Assembly: GCF_004403945.1 (NCBI RefSeq)
Contig: NZ_SOHM01000007.1
Location: 124,001 to 188,000, forward strand
DNA length: 64,000 nucleotides
Reading direction: 5' to 3'
From: Cryobacterium lactosi
GTDB lineage: Bacteria > Actinomycetota > Actinomycetes > Actinomycetales > Microbacteriaceae
Positions 12,987-26,606 of this stretch are shown one piece after another. The position numbers were made by a program, and so were the translations under genes. Positions within the stretch are counted from its first letter, which is position 1; every line of letters starts with the position of its first letter. A model generated the notes under the pieces. The model was not told the origin of the DNA. It worked only from the letters and a program-made list of their open reading frames with translations, and searched no databases.

Positions 12987-14663
12987 TCAGCCCTGCAGCG
13001 CCGTTCGGAGGGTGTCGAGGCCGACCCCGCCGAGGTCGAGGGCCCGGCGGTGGAACTCCTTGATGTTGAACGCCGCACCCTCTGAGGCCTTGGCCTCGTC
13101 GCGCAGCTGCTCCCAGATGCGCTGGCCGACCTTGTAGGACGGCGCCTGGCCGGGCCAGCCGAGGTAGCGGTTGACCTCGAATTTGACGAAGCCCTCGTTC
13201 ATGTTCACGTTCTTGGCCAGGAAGTCGAAGGCGTAGTCGGCAGTCCATGTCTGTGATCCGTCCGGCACCTTCTTGCCCAGGTGCACACCGATGTCCAGCA
13301 CCACCCTGGCCGCGCGCATCCGCTGACCGTCGAGCATGCCGAGCCGGTCGGCCGGGTCGTCCAGGTAGCCGAGCTGCTCCATCAGCCGTTCGGCGTACAG
13401 CGCCCAGCCCTCGGCATGGCCGGAGGTGCCGGCCAGCTGCCGGCGCCAGGTGTTCAGCTTGGCCCGGTTGTACACCGCCTGGCCCACCTGCAGGTGGTGC
13501 CCGGGCACACCCTCGTGGTAGACGGTCGTGAGTTCTCGCCAGGTGTCGAACTCGGTCACGCCGACGGGAACCGACCACCACATCCGGCCCGGCCGGGAGA
13601 AGTCGTCGGTGGGGCCGGTGTAGTAGATACCGCCCTCCTGAGTGGGCGCGATCATGCACTCGAGGCGGCGGATCTCGTCGGGGATGTCGAACTGGGTCTC
13701 CCCCAGCTCGGCGACGGCCCGGTCGCTGGTCTCCTGCATCCACCGCTGCAGCGCGTCGGTGCCGTGCAGCTTGCGGGCGGGGTCGGTGTCGAGGAATTCG
13801 ATGGCCTCGAGCACGGTGGCACCGGGTTTGATCTGCCTGGCCACGGCCTCCTGCTCGTCCACCATGCGCGCGAGTTCCTGGATGCCCCACTCGTAGGTCT
13901 CGTCGAGGTCGATGCTCGCACCGAGGAAGCGGCGGGAACTGAGCGCATAGAGTTCCCGGCCGATGGCGTCCTGCTCCGTGGCGCGCGGAGCGAGGTCGTC
14001 GGCGAGGAAACCCGCCAGTGTGGCGTATGCGGCGGTGGCCTTGCGGGCGCCGGCGGAGAGGTCGTTGGCCAGGGAGGCCGGCAGCGAACCGTTTTCCAGT
14101 GCCGCCTCGGCGACGAACTGGTTGAAGAAGCCGTCGTTCGCCGCATTGCGCCTGGCCTGGCCGAGCACCTCGATGACCTGGCGGCGGGCGGGCGTGACGC
14201 CCTGGTCGATGCCGAGCCGCAGGGTCTCGATGTAGCCGGTCACGGCGTCGGGCACGGCCTGCAGCCGGGCGGAGATGTTGGTCCAGTCGGCGACGGTGCC
14301 GGTGGGCATCAGGTCGAAGACCTCACGGATGGCCTGGGCCGGCGACGCGATCACGTTCAGGTCACGCAGCTGCAGCTGCGCCGCCGAGCTCTGGAGGTCG
14401 AGGGCGAGGGTGCTGCGGAGGTCCGTGACGGTGACCTCGTCGATCGCATCGACGGGGGCGGTGGCGTCCAGGGCGCCGATGGCGGCCGTGGTCGCCTGGA
14501 TGTACCGGGCGTGGCCGTCCGGTGAGTAGTCGGCGAACCCGGAGCCGTCCCGTGAACGGCCGATGTAGGTGCCGACAGTCGGGTCAAGTTCAACGAGGGT
14601 GTCGACCCACTGTTCGGCGATCTGGTCGACGGGAGTGGGCGTCCGCTGTTCGTTCAGAGTCAT
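12987..14663 (-). CDS. DUF885 family putative zinc peptidase
   Basis: A 558-residue member of the DUF885 family. The key motif is HEGVPGHHLQ at about residues 381-390, an HExxGHH-type zinc-binding arrangement, which is why these proteins are thought to be metallocarboxypeptidases or dipeptidases; substrate is unknown. No signal peptide or membrane segment is visible, so it is probably cytoplasmic. The ATG at 14661-14663 follows TAGGCT and six bases with no ribosome binding site, indicating a leaderless transcript separate from polA, whose stop is 26 bases upstream. Confidence 0.88.
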   Translation of the reverse strand: MTLNEQRTPTPVDQIAEQWVDTLVELDPTVGTYIGRSRDGSGFADYSPDGHARYIQATTAAIGALDATAPVDAIDEVTVTDLRSTLALDLQSSAAQLQLRDLNVIASPAQAIREVFDLMPTGTVADWTNISARLQAVPDAVTGYIETLRLGIDQGVTPARRQVIEVLGQARRNAANDGFFNQFVAEAALENGSLPASLANDLSAGARKATAAYATLAGFLADDLAPRATEQDAIGRELYALSSRRFLGASIDLDETYEWGIQELARMVDEQEAVARQIKPGATVLEAIEFLDTDPARKLHGTDALQRWMQETSDRAVAELGETQFDIPDEIRRLECMIAPTQEGGIYYTGPTDDFSRPGRMWWSVPVGVTEFDTWRELTTVYHEGVPGHHLQVGQAVYNRAKLNTWRRQLAGTSGHAEGWALYAERLMEQLGYLDDPADRLGMLDGQRMRAARVVLDIGVHLGKKVPDGSQTWTADYAFDFLAKNVNMNEGFVKFEVNRYLGWPGQAPSYKVGQRIWEQLRDEAKASEGAAFNIKEFHRRALDLGGVGLDTLRTALQG

Positions 14664-14669
14664 GCACCG

Positions 14670-14675
14670 AGCCTA
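14670..14675 (-). promoter_or_regulatory. Leaderless-type -10 element, DUF885 gene
   Basis: TAGGCT, then CGGTGC, then ATG; same arrangement as at aroQ (TAGGCT, GGGTGC, ATG). Confidence 0.5.
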
Positions 14676-14689
14676 GGACATGCCCCCGA

Positions 14690-17374
14690 TCAGTGGGCGG
14701 CGTCGTCCCAGTTGGCGCCGCGGCCGACCTGCACGTCCAGCGGCACGAGCAGCTCGGCGGCCGACTCCATGCGGGAGGTGACCACGGTCTTCAACGCGTC
14801 CCATTCGCCAGGTGCCACGTCGAAGATCAGTTCGTCGTGCACCTGCAGCAGCATCCGGCTGGCCAGGTCCTGCTCGCGCAGGTCGACGGCGATGTTGTTC
14901 ATCGCGATCTTCATCAGGTCGGCGGCCGAGCCCTGGATGGGCGCGTTCAGCGCGGCTCGTTCGGCGTTGTCGCGCAGCACCCGGTTGGGGCTGTTCAGCT
15001 CGGGGAACGGCCGGCGGCGCCCGAAGATCGTGGTGGTGTAGCCGTCCATCTTGGCCTGCTCGACCACACGGCGCAGGTAGTCCCGCACGGCGCCGAACCT
15101 GGCGAAGTAGTCGGTGATCAGTTGCTTGGCCTCGCGGGACTCGATCCGGAGCTGGCGGGACAGGCCGAAGGCGCTCAGCCCGTAGGCAAGCCCGTACGAC
15201 ATGGCCTTGACCTTGTTGCGCATCTCGCCGGTGACGTCTTCGGGGGCGACACCGAACACCCGGGCGCCGACGAAGCGGTGCAGGTCCTCCCCCGCGTTGA
15301 ACGCCTCGATCAGGCCGGCGTCCTCGGACAGGTGCGCCATGATGCGCATTTCGATCTGGGAGTAGTCCGCGGTCAGCAGGCATTCAGCGTCGGCGCCGGC
15401 GTGGAAGGCGGCCCGGATGCGGCGGCCTTCCCCGGTGCGCACCGGGATGTTCTGCAGGTTGGGATCGTTGGAGGAGATCCGGCCGGTCGCCGTGCCGATC
15501 TGCACGTAGGTGGTGTGGATGCGGCCGGTGTCGTCGATGGCCTTGTCCAGGGTCTCCACGATCTGGCGGAGTTTGGTGGCGTCCCGGTGCTTGAGCAGCA
15601 GGTCGAGGAACGGGTGCGGGTTGCTGGCCTGCAGGTCGGCCAGGGCGCCGGCATCCGTGGTGAACCCGGTCTTGTTCGCGCGGGTGCGCGGCATGCCGAG
15701 TTGGTCGAAGAGCACCTCCTGCAGTTGCTTGGGCGAACCGAGGTTCACCTCGCGGCCGATTTCGGCGTAGGCACTGGCCGCGAGCTCGGCGGCGGAGTCG
15801 CCGAGCTGGGTGGACAGGGCCGCGAGTTCGTCATGGGACACGGCGACGCCGGCGAGCTCCATGTCGGCCAGGGTCATCAGGGTGGGCATCTCGAGGTCGG
15901 ACAGCACGTTCAGCGACCCGCTGTCGAGCAGGCCGACCAGGGTGGCGGCGAGGCGGACCGTGTACCAGGAATCGACGGCCACGCCGCCGGCCTGGGTCTC
16001 GTCCGGCACCAGCTGGTTCGGGTCGACGACCGGCAGGGTCTCGTCCAGGTAGCGCTTGACCAGGTCGGCGAGGGTCTTGTCGGGGCCGCCGGGCCGCAGC
16101 AGCCAGCCGGCGATGAGAGTGTCGACGGCCAGTCCGGCCAGTGACAGACCGGCCCGGGTGAGGGCCTTCACCTGCGGCTTGGCGTCGTGCATGATCTTGG
16201 GGCTGGGGCCGGCGAGCCAGTCCTCCACCGGCCGGTAGTCGGCCCGGTTCGGCTGCCAGGCGACCGTGGCGGTCTCGGTGCTGGTGGCCAGACCGAACCC
16301 GATGGGCAGGCCGCCCTGTACCTCGACGGTGACGGAGATCGGCGTGCCTGCGCGGGTCACCCGGTCCAGCCAGGTGGCCAGTTCCTCGTCGAGCAGTTCG
16401 CGTTCAACGGGTGCCTTGGCCGCGGCGGGAGCCTCGGGGGCGGGAACGGCGGCAGCCGGAATGGCGTCGACACCGTTGCCGTTCCCGGCCTCGATCTTGA
16501 TCACCCGGTCGAGCAGGGTGCGGAATTCCAGTCGTCCGAACACGTCGCGCACGGCGTCCTCGTCGATGGGGCCGCGGGCCAGGTCCTCCAGTTCGACGGG
16601 GAGGTCGAGATCGGTCACGAGCCGGTTGAGCCGGCGGTTGCGGATGGCGTTCTCCTTCTGCTCGCGCAGGTTGGCGCCGACAACGCCGGTGATCTCGTCG
16701 GCGTGTTCGAGGATCGCGTCCAGGCTGCCGAACCGCTCCAGCCACTTGACCGCGGTCTTCTCGCCGACCTTGCTGATGCCGATCAGGTTGTCGCTGGTCT
16801 CCCCCACCAGCGCGGCGATGTCGGGGTACTGGGCCGGGGCGATGCCGTACTTCTCGCGCACCTTCGCGGGGTCGTACCTGGTCAATGCCGAGACGCCCTG
16901 GCTGGCCGGGTAGAGCAACGTCACCGTGTCGTTGACGAGCTGGATGGTGTCGCGGTCGCCGGACACGACGTACACGTCGTAGCCCGCCTCCGTGCCGCGC
17001 ACGGACAGGGTCGCGAGGATGTCGTCGGCCTCGTAGTCGTCTTTGGTGAGGGTGGTGATGTTCATGGCTTTGAGGGCCTCCTGCAGGAGCGGCACCTGGC
17101 CCTTGAACTCGGAGGGCGTGATGGCGCGTGTGCCCTTGTACTCGGGGTAGTCCCTGGTACGGAACGAGTACCGGGAGATGTCGAAGGCCACCGCGATGTG
17201 GGTGGGCTTCTCGTTGCGCAGCAGGCTCAGCAGCATCGACAGGAAGCCGTGGATGGCATTCGTGTGCTGACCGTCCCTGGTCTGGAAGCTGTCGACGGGG
17301 AGGGCATGAAATGCCCGGTAGGCCAGCGAGTGGCCGTCGATGATCATCAGGGTAGGCTTTTTGGATTCCGACAC
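14690..17374 (-). CDS. polA: DNA polymerase I
   Basis: Gap-filling and Okazaki-fragment polymerase. The 894-residue product has an N-terminal 5' nuclease (IIDGHSLAYRAFHAL; DYEADDILATLS; VSGDRDTIQLV), a central 3'-5' exonuclease-like domain (about 330-510) and a C-terminal family A polymerase with motif A (TADYSQIEMRIMAHLS), motif B (RNKVKAMSYGLAYGLS) and motif C (QVHDELIFDV). In the exonuclease region the Asp-x-Glu catalytic motif is replaced by VTVEVQGG, so proofreading is probably lost, as in many actinobacterial and Thermus enzymes. The GTG start at 17372-17374 is six bases after a TAGGCT box. It is divergent from the thioesterase gene, with 57 bases between their start codons. Confidence 0.98.
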   Translation of the reverse strand: MSESKKPTLMIIDGHSLAYRAFHALPVDSFQTRDGQHTNAIHGFLSMLLSLLRNEKPTHIAVAFDISRYSFRTRDYPEYKGTRAITPSEFKGQVPLLQEALKAMNITTLTKDDYEADDILATLSVRGTEAGYDVYVVSGDRDTIQLVNDTVTLLYPASQGVSALTRYDPAKVREKYGIAPAQYPDIAALVGETSDNLIGISKVGEKTAVKWLERFGSLDAILEHADEITGVVGANLREQKENAIRNRRLNRLVTDLDLPVELEDLARGPIDEDAVRDVFGRLEFRTLLDRVIKIEAGNGNGVDAIPAAAVPAPEAPAAAKAPVERELLDEELATWLDRVTRAGTPISVTVEVQGGLPIGFGLATSTETATVAWQPNRADYRPVEDWLAGPSPKIMHDAKPQVKALTRAGLSLAGLAVDTLIAGWLLRPGGPDKTLADLVKRYLDETLPVVDPNQLVPDETQAGGVAVDSWYTVRLAATLVGLLDSGSLNVLSDLEMPTLMTLADMELAGVAVSHDELAALSTQLGDSAAELAASAYAEIGREVNLGSPKQLQEVLFDQLGMPRTRANKTGFTTDAGALADLQASNPHPFLDLLLKHRDATKLRQIVETLDKAIDDTGRIHTTYVQIGTATGRISSNDPNLQNIPVRTGEGRRIRAAFHAGADAECLLTADYSQIEMRIMAHLSEDAGLIEAFNAGEDLHRFVGARVFGVAPEDVTGEMRNKVKAMSYGLAYGLSAFGLSRQLRIESREAKQLITDYFARFGAVRDYLRRVVEQAKMDGYTTTIFGRRRPFPELNSPNRVLRDNAERAALNAPIQGSAADLMKIAMNNIAVDLREQDLASRMLLQVHDELIFDVAPGEWDALKTVVTSRMESAAELLVPLDVQVGRGANWDDAAH

Positions 17375-17380
17375 GGACCC

Positions 17381-17386
17381 AGCCTA
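17381..17386 (-). promoter_or_regulatory. Leaderless-type -10 element, polA
   Basis: TAGGCT, then GGGTCC, then the polA GTG. Confidence 0.5.
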
Positions 17387-17431
17387 CAAGCCGTATCCCG
17401 GCGTGGCTGAGCCAGGACTCAGAGGGTGGTT

Positions 17432-17872
17432 ATGACCGCACGCGACATGCCCGAAAACGGCACAGACTATCTGGCCTGGACGAAGGCGCGCGGCGCCGGT
17501 GACCTCGCCGACAAGATGGGCATCGAGTTCACCGAGTTCTCGCTCGACAGGGCGGTCGCCCGGATGCCCGTCGAGGGCAACACCCAACCGGCCATGCTGC
17601 TGCACGGCGGGGCCTACGTGGTGATGGGTGAGTCGCTCGGGTCGATGTCCGCGAATCTGCACGCCGGGGCCGGCAAGATCGCGGTGGGCATCGAGATCAA
17701 CGCCAGCCACACCGGCTCCGCGACCTCCGGGTGGGTCACGGCGGTGTGCACGCCCATCCACCTCGGCCGCACGCTCACGACCCACGAGATCGTGGTCACC
17801 GACGACCGCGGACGGCGTTGCTCCACCATCCGGATCACGAACCTGATCATGGACCGTCCCGCCGGGGCCTGA
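17432..17872 (+). CDS. Hotdog-fold (PaaI-like) thioesterase
   Basis: A 146-residue single-hotdog protein of the PaaI/YdiI type, expected to hydrolyse acyl-CoA or aryl-CoA thioesters. The signature LLHGGAYVVMGESLGS spans residues 57-71, with His58, the Gly-Gly pair and the catalytic acid Glu67. I start at the ATG 17432-17434, which has AGAGGG five bases upstream; a GTG two codons earlier overlaps that ribosome binding site and is less likely. It is one of the few plus-strand genes, sits divergent to polA and convergent with the ANTAR regulator, and ends at a shared bidirectional terminator. Its position next to polA is also seen in M. tuberculosis (Rv1627-Rv1629 region), but the substrate cannot be told from the sequence. 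Confidence 0.88.
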   Translation: MTARDMPENGTDYLAWTKARGAGDLADKMGIEFTEFSLDRAVARMPVEGNTQPAMLLHGGAYVVMGESLGSMSANLHAGAGKIAVGIEINASHTGSATSGWVTAVCTPIHLGRTLTTHEIVVTDDRGRRCSTIRITNLIMDRPAGA

Positions 17873-17900
17873 CTCCGCGCCCGAACCTCGGCGGACACGA

Positions 17901-17936
17901 AAAAGCGGGCCCCTCCAGAAGGGGCCCGCTTCTTTC
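17901..17936. terminator. Bidirectional intrinsic terminator
   Basis: AAGCGGGCCCCT (17903-17914) and AGGGGCCCGCTT (17920-17931) form a perfect 12-bp stem with a 5-base loop. On the plus strand TTCTTTCG follows, on the minus strand TTTTTCG. It therefore ends both the plus-strand thioesterase gene and the minus-strand ANTAR regulator gene, which converge here. Confidence 0.88.
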
Positions 17937-17964
17937 GTGACGGGGCGTTGCGTCGTGGTTCGGT

Positions 17965-18570
17965 TTACTTCTTGGCGCTGAGCTGTTCGATGATCGCCTG
18001 GGCGACATCGTGCATGGTCAGTCGGCGGTCCATGGACGCCTTCTGGATCCAGCGGAACGCCTCCGGCTCGGTCAGGCCCATCTTCTCGTTCAGCAGGCCC
18101 TTGGCCCGGTCGACGAGCTTGCGGGTCTCGAAGCGCTCGACCAGGTCGGCGACCTCGGCCTCGAGGGTGATGATCTGGCTGTAGCGGGAGAGGGCGATCT
18201 CGATCGCCGGCAGGAGGTCGTTCGGGGTGAACGGCTTGACGACGTAGGCCAGCGCGCCGGCCTCGCTCGCGCGCTCGACCAGTTCCTTCTGGCTGAACGC
18301 CGTGAGCAGCACGACCGGGGCGATGTGCGCCTTGGTGATGCGTTCCGCCGCGGAGATCCCGTCGAGGTGGGGCATCTTCACATCCATGATCACCAGGTCG
18401 GGGCGGAGCTCGGTGGCCAGGGCCACGGCGGTCTCGCCGTCGCCGGCTTCGCCGACCACTTCGAATCCGTTGTCACGGAGGATCTCGACGATGTCGAGCC
18501 TGATGAGGGATTCATCCTCCGCTACGACGACGCGGCGGGGGGGTGCTGGAGTTGTCTCTTGGTCGGTCAC
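17965..18570 (-). CDS. pdtaR: ANTAR-domain response regulator (PdtaR/Rv1626-like)
   Basis: Two-component response regulator with an N-terminal CheY-like receiver (acidic Glu18-Asp19, phospho-acceptor Asp63 in LVIMDVKMP, conserved Lys in VVKPF) and a C-terminal ANTAR RNA-binding domain (about 135-195, DRAKGLLNEKMGLTEPEAFRWIQ). ANTAR proteins bind tandem hairpins in nascent RNA and prevent termination; the M. tuberculosis homologue is paired with kinase PdtaS. No kinase gene is next to it here. The start chosen is the GTG at 18568-18570, seven bases after TAGGCT; a TTG two codons upstream is possible but overlaps the spacer. It neighbours polA and pyk as in mycobacteria. Confidence 0.92.
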   Translation of the reverse strand: MTDQETTPAPPRRVVVAEDESLIRLDIVEILRDNGFEVVGEAGDGETAVALATELRPDLVIMDVKMPHLDGISAAERITKAHIAPVVLLTAFSQKELVERASEAGALAYVVKPFTPNDLLPAIEIALSRYSQIITLEAEVADLVERFETRKLVDRAKGLLNEKMGLTEPEAFRWIQKASMDRRLTMHDVAQAIIEQLSAKK

Positions 18571-18577
18571 AGCCAAA

Positions 18578-18592
18578 AGCCTACGGTATTCT
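18578..18592. promoter_or_regulatory. Divergent -10 elements of pdtaR and tRNA-Leu
   Basis: On the minus strand TAGGCT (18578-18583) lies seven bases before the pdtaR GTG. On the plus strand TATTCT (18587-18592) lies 17 bases before the first tRNA base, which would leave about ten bases of 5' leader. The two boxes are only three bases apart, so transcription of the regulator and the tRNA may compete. Confidence 0.4.
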
Positions 18593-18608
18593 GGTGCAGG
18601 TGTTGTGA

Positions 18609-18694
18609 GCCGGTGTGGCGGAATGGCAGACGCGGAGCACTCAAAATGCTTTGTTCGAAAGGACGTGTGGGTTCGAGTCCCACCACCGGTACCA
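18609..18694 (+). tRNA. tRNA-Leu (anticodon CAA)
   Basis: A complete cloverleaf of 86 bases. Acceptor GCCGGTG pairs with CACCGGT (first pair G-T). The anticodon stem GAGCA/TGCTT encloses the loop CTCAAAA, giving anticodon CAA, which reads UUG. The variable arm is long with a stem (TGTTC-GAAA-GGACG), as expected for class II tRNA-Leu. The T arm is GTGGG-TTCGAGT-CCCAC. The discriminator is A and CCA is encoded. Confidence 0.97.
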
Positions 18695-18698
18695 CTTC

Positions 18699-18748
18699 AC
18701 CGCATGCCCGTCCCCCGGTTCGACCCCGGCGGCGGGCATGCGGTGTTT
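18699..18748 (+). terminator. tRNA-Leu terminator
   Basis: ACCGCATGCCCG (18699-18710) pairs perfectly with CGGGCATGCGGT (18733-18744) in a 12-bp stem, followed by GTTTCTG. It begins four bases after the tRNA 3' CCA. Confidence 0.75.
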
Positions 18749-18879
18749 CTGCCCATAGCGGCCACACGCCCGTCTCAGCGTGCATTCTTCCCGTTCCGCG
18801 TGGCCGGGACGCCAATGGACTGCACACGCGCCCATCGGCCGTGCACGGCCGCTCAGGAGGGCCTGTGCCCGGGGGAACG

Positions 18880-18918
18880 ACAACAGCCCCGCGGATTCCT
18901 CCGCGGGGCTGGTGTTGT
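18880..18918 (-). terminator. pyk terminator
   Basis: AGCCCCGCGGA (18885-18895) pairs with TCCGCGGGGCT (18900-18910) around a 4-base loop; outer ACAAC (18880-18884) also pairs with GTTGT (18914-18918). It starts nine bases after the pyk stop and is followed on the minus strand by CGTTCC. Between this and the tRNA terminator (18749-18879) I see no gene. Confidence 0.75.
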
Positions 18919-18926
18919 ACTGCTGG

Positions 18927-20372
18927 TTACTGCTGGGCGTACGCCGGAGCGACACCGTTGTGGGCGTCACCGATGCGGTGAACCCGGATGTCGTTCGTGG
19001 AACCCGCGATTCCGGGAGGGGATCCGGAGATCACCACAACCTTGTCGCCGATCTCGGCCAGGCCCTGGCCGAGCAGGATGTCGTCGACCTGACCGAACAT
19101 CGAGTCGGTGTGGGTCACCCGGTCGACCAGGTACGTCTGCACGCCCCAGGTCAGCGCGAGGCGACGACGGATGCTCGCCTCGGGGGTGAAGGCCAGCATC
19201 GGGATCGAGGAGCGCAGGCGCGACATACGACGCGCTGAGTCGCCGGACTCGGTGAAGATGCAGAGGTACTTGGCCTCGACGAACTCGGCGACCTCGATGG
19301 CGGCCAGCGTGATGGCACCGCCCTGGGTGCGCGGCTTGTTGGTGAGCGGAGCGATCCGCTCCAAACCGTGCTCCTCGGTGGAGGACACGATGCGGGCCAT
19401 CGTCTGAACGGTGACCACCGGGTACTCGCCGACGCTGGTCTCGCCGCTGAGCATGACCGCGTCAGCACCGTCGAGCACGGCGTTGGCGACGTCAGACGTC
19501 TCCGCGCGCGTCGGAACGGGGCTGTGGATCATCGATTCGAGCATCTGCGTCGCCACGATGACGGGCTTCGCCATACGGCGGGCCAGCTCCACGGCGTGCT
19601 TCTGCACGATCGGCACGGCCTCGAGCGGAAGCTCGACACCGAGGTCGCCACGGGCGACCATGATCGCGTCGAAGGCATCGACGATGCCCTCGAGGGCCTC
19701 GACGGCCTGCGGCTTCTCGATCTTGGCGATGACGGGAACCTTGCGGCCCTCCTCTGCCATGATCTCGTGCACCCGGTCGATGTCGGCGGCGTTCCGCACG
19801 AAGGAGAGCGCGATGAGGTCGGTGCCGAGACGCAGGCCCCAACGCAGGTCTGCCTCGTCCTTTTCGCTCAGGGCGGGCACGTTGACGGCAACGCCGGGCA
19901 GGTTGATGCCCTTGTTGTTCGACACGGGACCGGCGACGATGACCTGGGTGGTCACCACGGTGCCGTCGGTTGACACGACCTCGACCTTGACCTTGCCGTC
20001 GTCGATGAGCAGGAAGTCGCCCGGCTTGACGTCGTTCGGCAGACCCTTGTAGGTCGTGCCGGACAGTTCCTTGGTGCCGAGGATGTCTTCGGTGGTGATC
20101 TTGAAGATGTCTCCGACGGCCAGGTCGTACGGGCCGCCCTCGAACTTGCCGAGGCGGATCTTCGGTCCCTGCAGGTCGACCATGACGGCGACGGCGCGTC
20201 CGGAGTCGTTTGCTGCCTTACGCACATTGGCGTAGACGCCCTCGTGCACGGTGTAGTCGCCGTGGCTCAGGTTCATCCGGCAGACGTCTACCCCGGCGTC
20301 GATAATGGCGCGGATCTGTTCGTAGCTTGATGCTGCCGGCCCGAGGGTGGCGACGATTTTCGCGCGTCTCAT
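18927..20372 (-). CDS. pyk: Pyruvate kinase
   Basis: Converts phosphoenolpyruvate and ADP to pyruvate and ATP, the last glycolytic step. The 481-residue protein begins MRRAKIVATLGPAASSYEQI and carries CRMNLSHGDY, the catalytic Lys motif VIAKIEKPQAVE, and MVARGDLGVE. Length and domains (barrel, B lid, C-terminal allosteric domain from about 360) are standard. The ATG at 20370-20372 has GGAG about 11 bases before it. It follows gltD after 90 bases with no strong terminator between, and ends at a clear intrinsic-type hairpin. Confidence 0.98.
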   Translation of the reverse strand: MRRAKIVATLGPAASSYEQIRAIIDAGVDVCRMNLSHGDYTVHEGVYANVRKAANDSGRAVAVMVDLQGPKIRLGKFEGGPYDLAVGDIFKITTEDILGTKELSGTTYKGLPNDVKPGDFLLIDDGKVKVEVVSTDGTVVTTQVIVAGPVSNNKGINLPGVAVNVPALSEKDEADLRWGLRLGTDLIALSFVRNAADIDRVHEIMAEEGRKVPVIAKIEKPQAVEALEGIVDAFDAIMVARGDLGVELPLEAVPIVQKHAVELARRMAKPVIVATQMLESMIHSPVPTRAETSDVANAVLDGADAVMLSGETSVGEYPVVTVQTMARIVSSTEEHGLERIAPLTNKPRTQGGAITLAAIEVAEFVEAKYLCIFTESGDSARRMSRLRSSIPMLAFTPEASIRRRLALTWGVQTYLVDRVTHTDSMFGQVDDILLGQGLAEIGDKVVVISGSPPGIAGSTNDIRVHRIGDAHNGVAPAYAQQ

Positions 20373-20462
20373 ACTGGTGGATCTCCGGTTTCCGCGCCGG
20401 TGTGGCGCATTCGTGCGTTCGGTTGATTGGAGAGAATGGGCAGCGGAATTCAGTTCGTTCGC

Positions 20463-21912
20463 TCAGATGGCAAACGAATGATCCGTCGGCTTCACCGGGG
20501 CGGGCAGTTGAGTCTCGCCTTCGAGATACCGATCGACGGCTGCCGCAGCAGCGCGCCCTTCGGCGATCGCCCATACGATGAGCGACTGACCTCGGCCTGC
20601 ATCTCCGGCAACGAAAACACCCTCGTGGCTGGTCTGGTAATCACTATCACGGACGACATTACTCCGGTCGTCGAGGGGTACGTGCAGCTCATGGGTCAGC
20701 TCGGCAGTGTCCGGACCGGTGAATCCCAGTGCCAGCAACACCAGATCGGCGGGAATTTCTCGTTCCGTTCCGGCCTTGGGGACCCGGCGGCCGTCGAGAT
20801 ACTCGGTTTCGGCGACACGGATGGCCCGCACCTCGCCGGCGTCGTTGGCGAGGAACTCGATGGTGGAGGCGAGGTACTCGCGGGTGCCGCCCTCTTCGTG
20901 TGCGCTGGATACCTCGAACAAGGTCGGCGACATGGGCCAGGGCTGGTGCTCCGGCCGGCTGTCGCCGGGCTGCTTGCCGATGGCCAGGTTGGTCACCGAG
21001 GCGGCAAGCTGGCGGTGCGCGGTGCCGATGCAGTCGGCACCGGTGTCGCCGCCGCCGAGGACGACGACGTGCTTGCCTTCCGCGATGATCTGGTTGTCGA
21101 CGCTGTCGCCGGCGCCGACCTTGTTCTGCTGCACGAGGTATTCCATGGCGAAATGCACCCCGGGCAGGTCGCGGCCCGGGATCGGCAGGTCGCGGGGCAC
21201 CATGGCGCCGGTGGCGATGACGACGGCGTCGTACCGGGCCCGCAGGTCGGTCCAGGTGATGTCCACGCCGATGGTGACGCCGGCACGGAACCGGGTCCCC
21301 TCCGCGGTCATCTGGGCGAGCCGGCCGTCGAGGTGCTTCTTCTCCATCTTGAAGTCCGGGATGCCATAGCGCAGCAGGCCGCCGATGCGGTCGTCGCGCT
21401 CGAACACGGCCACGGTGTGGCCGGCCCGGGTCAGCTGCTGGGCGGCCGCGAGGCCGGCCGGGCCGGAGCCGACGACCGCGATGGTCTTGCCGGTGAGCCG
21501 GCCGGGCGGCTGGGGGGTCACCCAGCCCTCCGCGAAGGCCTGGTCGATGATCGACACCTCGACCTGCTTGATCGTCACGGCCGGCTGGTTGATGCCCAGC
21601 ACGCAGGAGGACTCGCACGGCGCGGGGCAGAGCCGGCCAGTGAACTCCGGGAAGTTGTTCGTGGCGTGCAGGCGCTCGATGGCCTGCCGGCCTTCGTCCC
21701 GCCAGGTGAGGTCGTTCCACTCCGGGATCAGGTTGCCCAGGGGGCAGCCCTGGTGGCAGAACGGCACACCGCAGTCCATGCAGCGGCCGGCCTGTTGCTT
21801 GAGCACGGCCGAATCGCCCGCTTCGTAGACCTCTTTCCAGTCCATCAAACGGATGGAGACCGGACGACGAGGGGGAAGTTCCCGCTCCGTGGTCTTCAGG
21901 AATCCCTTCGGG

Positions 21913-21920
<8 letters not shown>
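20463..21920 (-). CDS. gltD: Glutamate synthase (NADPH) small subunit
   Basis: FAD- and NADPH-binding beta subunit that feeds electrons to GltB for synthesis of two glutamates from glutamine and 2-oxoglutarate. The 485-residue protein shows two N-terminal iron-sulfur cysteine clusters ([29 protein letters not shown]), the FAD motif [15 protein letters not shown] and the NADPH motif [14 protein letters not shown]. The start overlaps the gltB stop by eight bases (ATGGCTGA), so translation is coupled. The C-terminal segment [19 protein letters not shown] completes the FAD site. Confidence 0.98.
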
Positions 21921-26490
<4,570 letters not shown>

Positions 26491-26557
26491 TAGACCGTCC
26501 TCACAAAATGACTGGCAGGTGGGGACGACGTTGGCCCGCTGGAAGAAGAGATGCCGG

Positions 26558-26577
26558 CCGCCCGATATGGAGGGCGG
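26558..26577 (-). terminator. Hairpin between lgt and gltB
   Basis: CCGCCC (26558-26563) pairs with GGGCGG (26572-26577) over an 8-base loop, 30 bases past the lgt stop and about 70 bases before gltB. It lacks a T-run and could equally be a leader structure of gltB. Confidence 0.3.
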
Positions 26578-26606
26578 AAACCGTGGACCGGGTGGGATGA
26601 CCTCGG

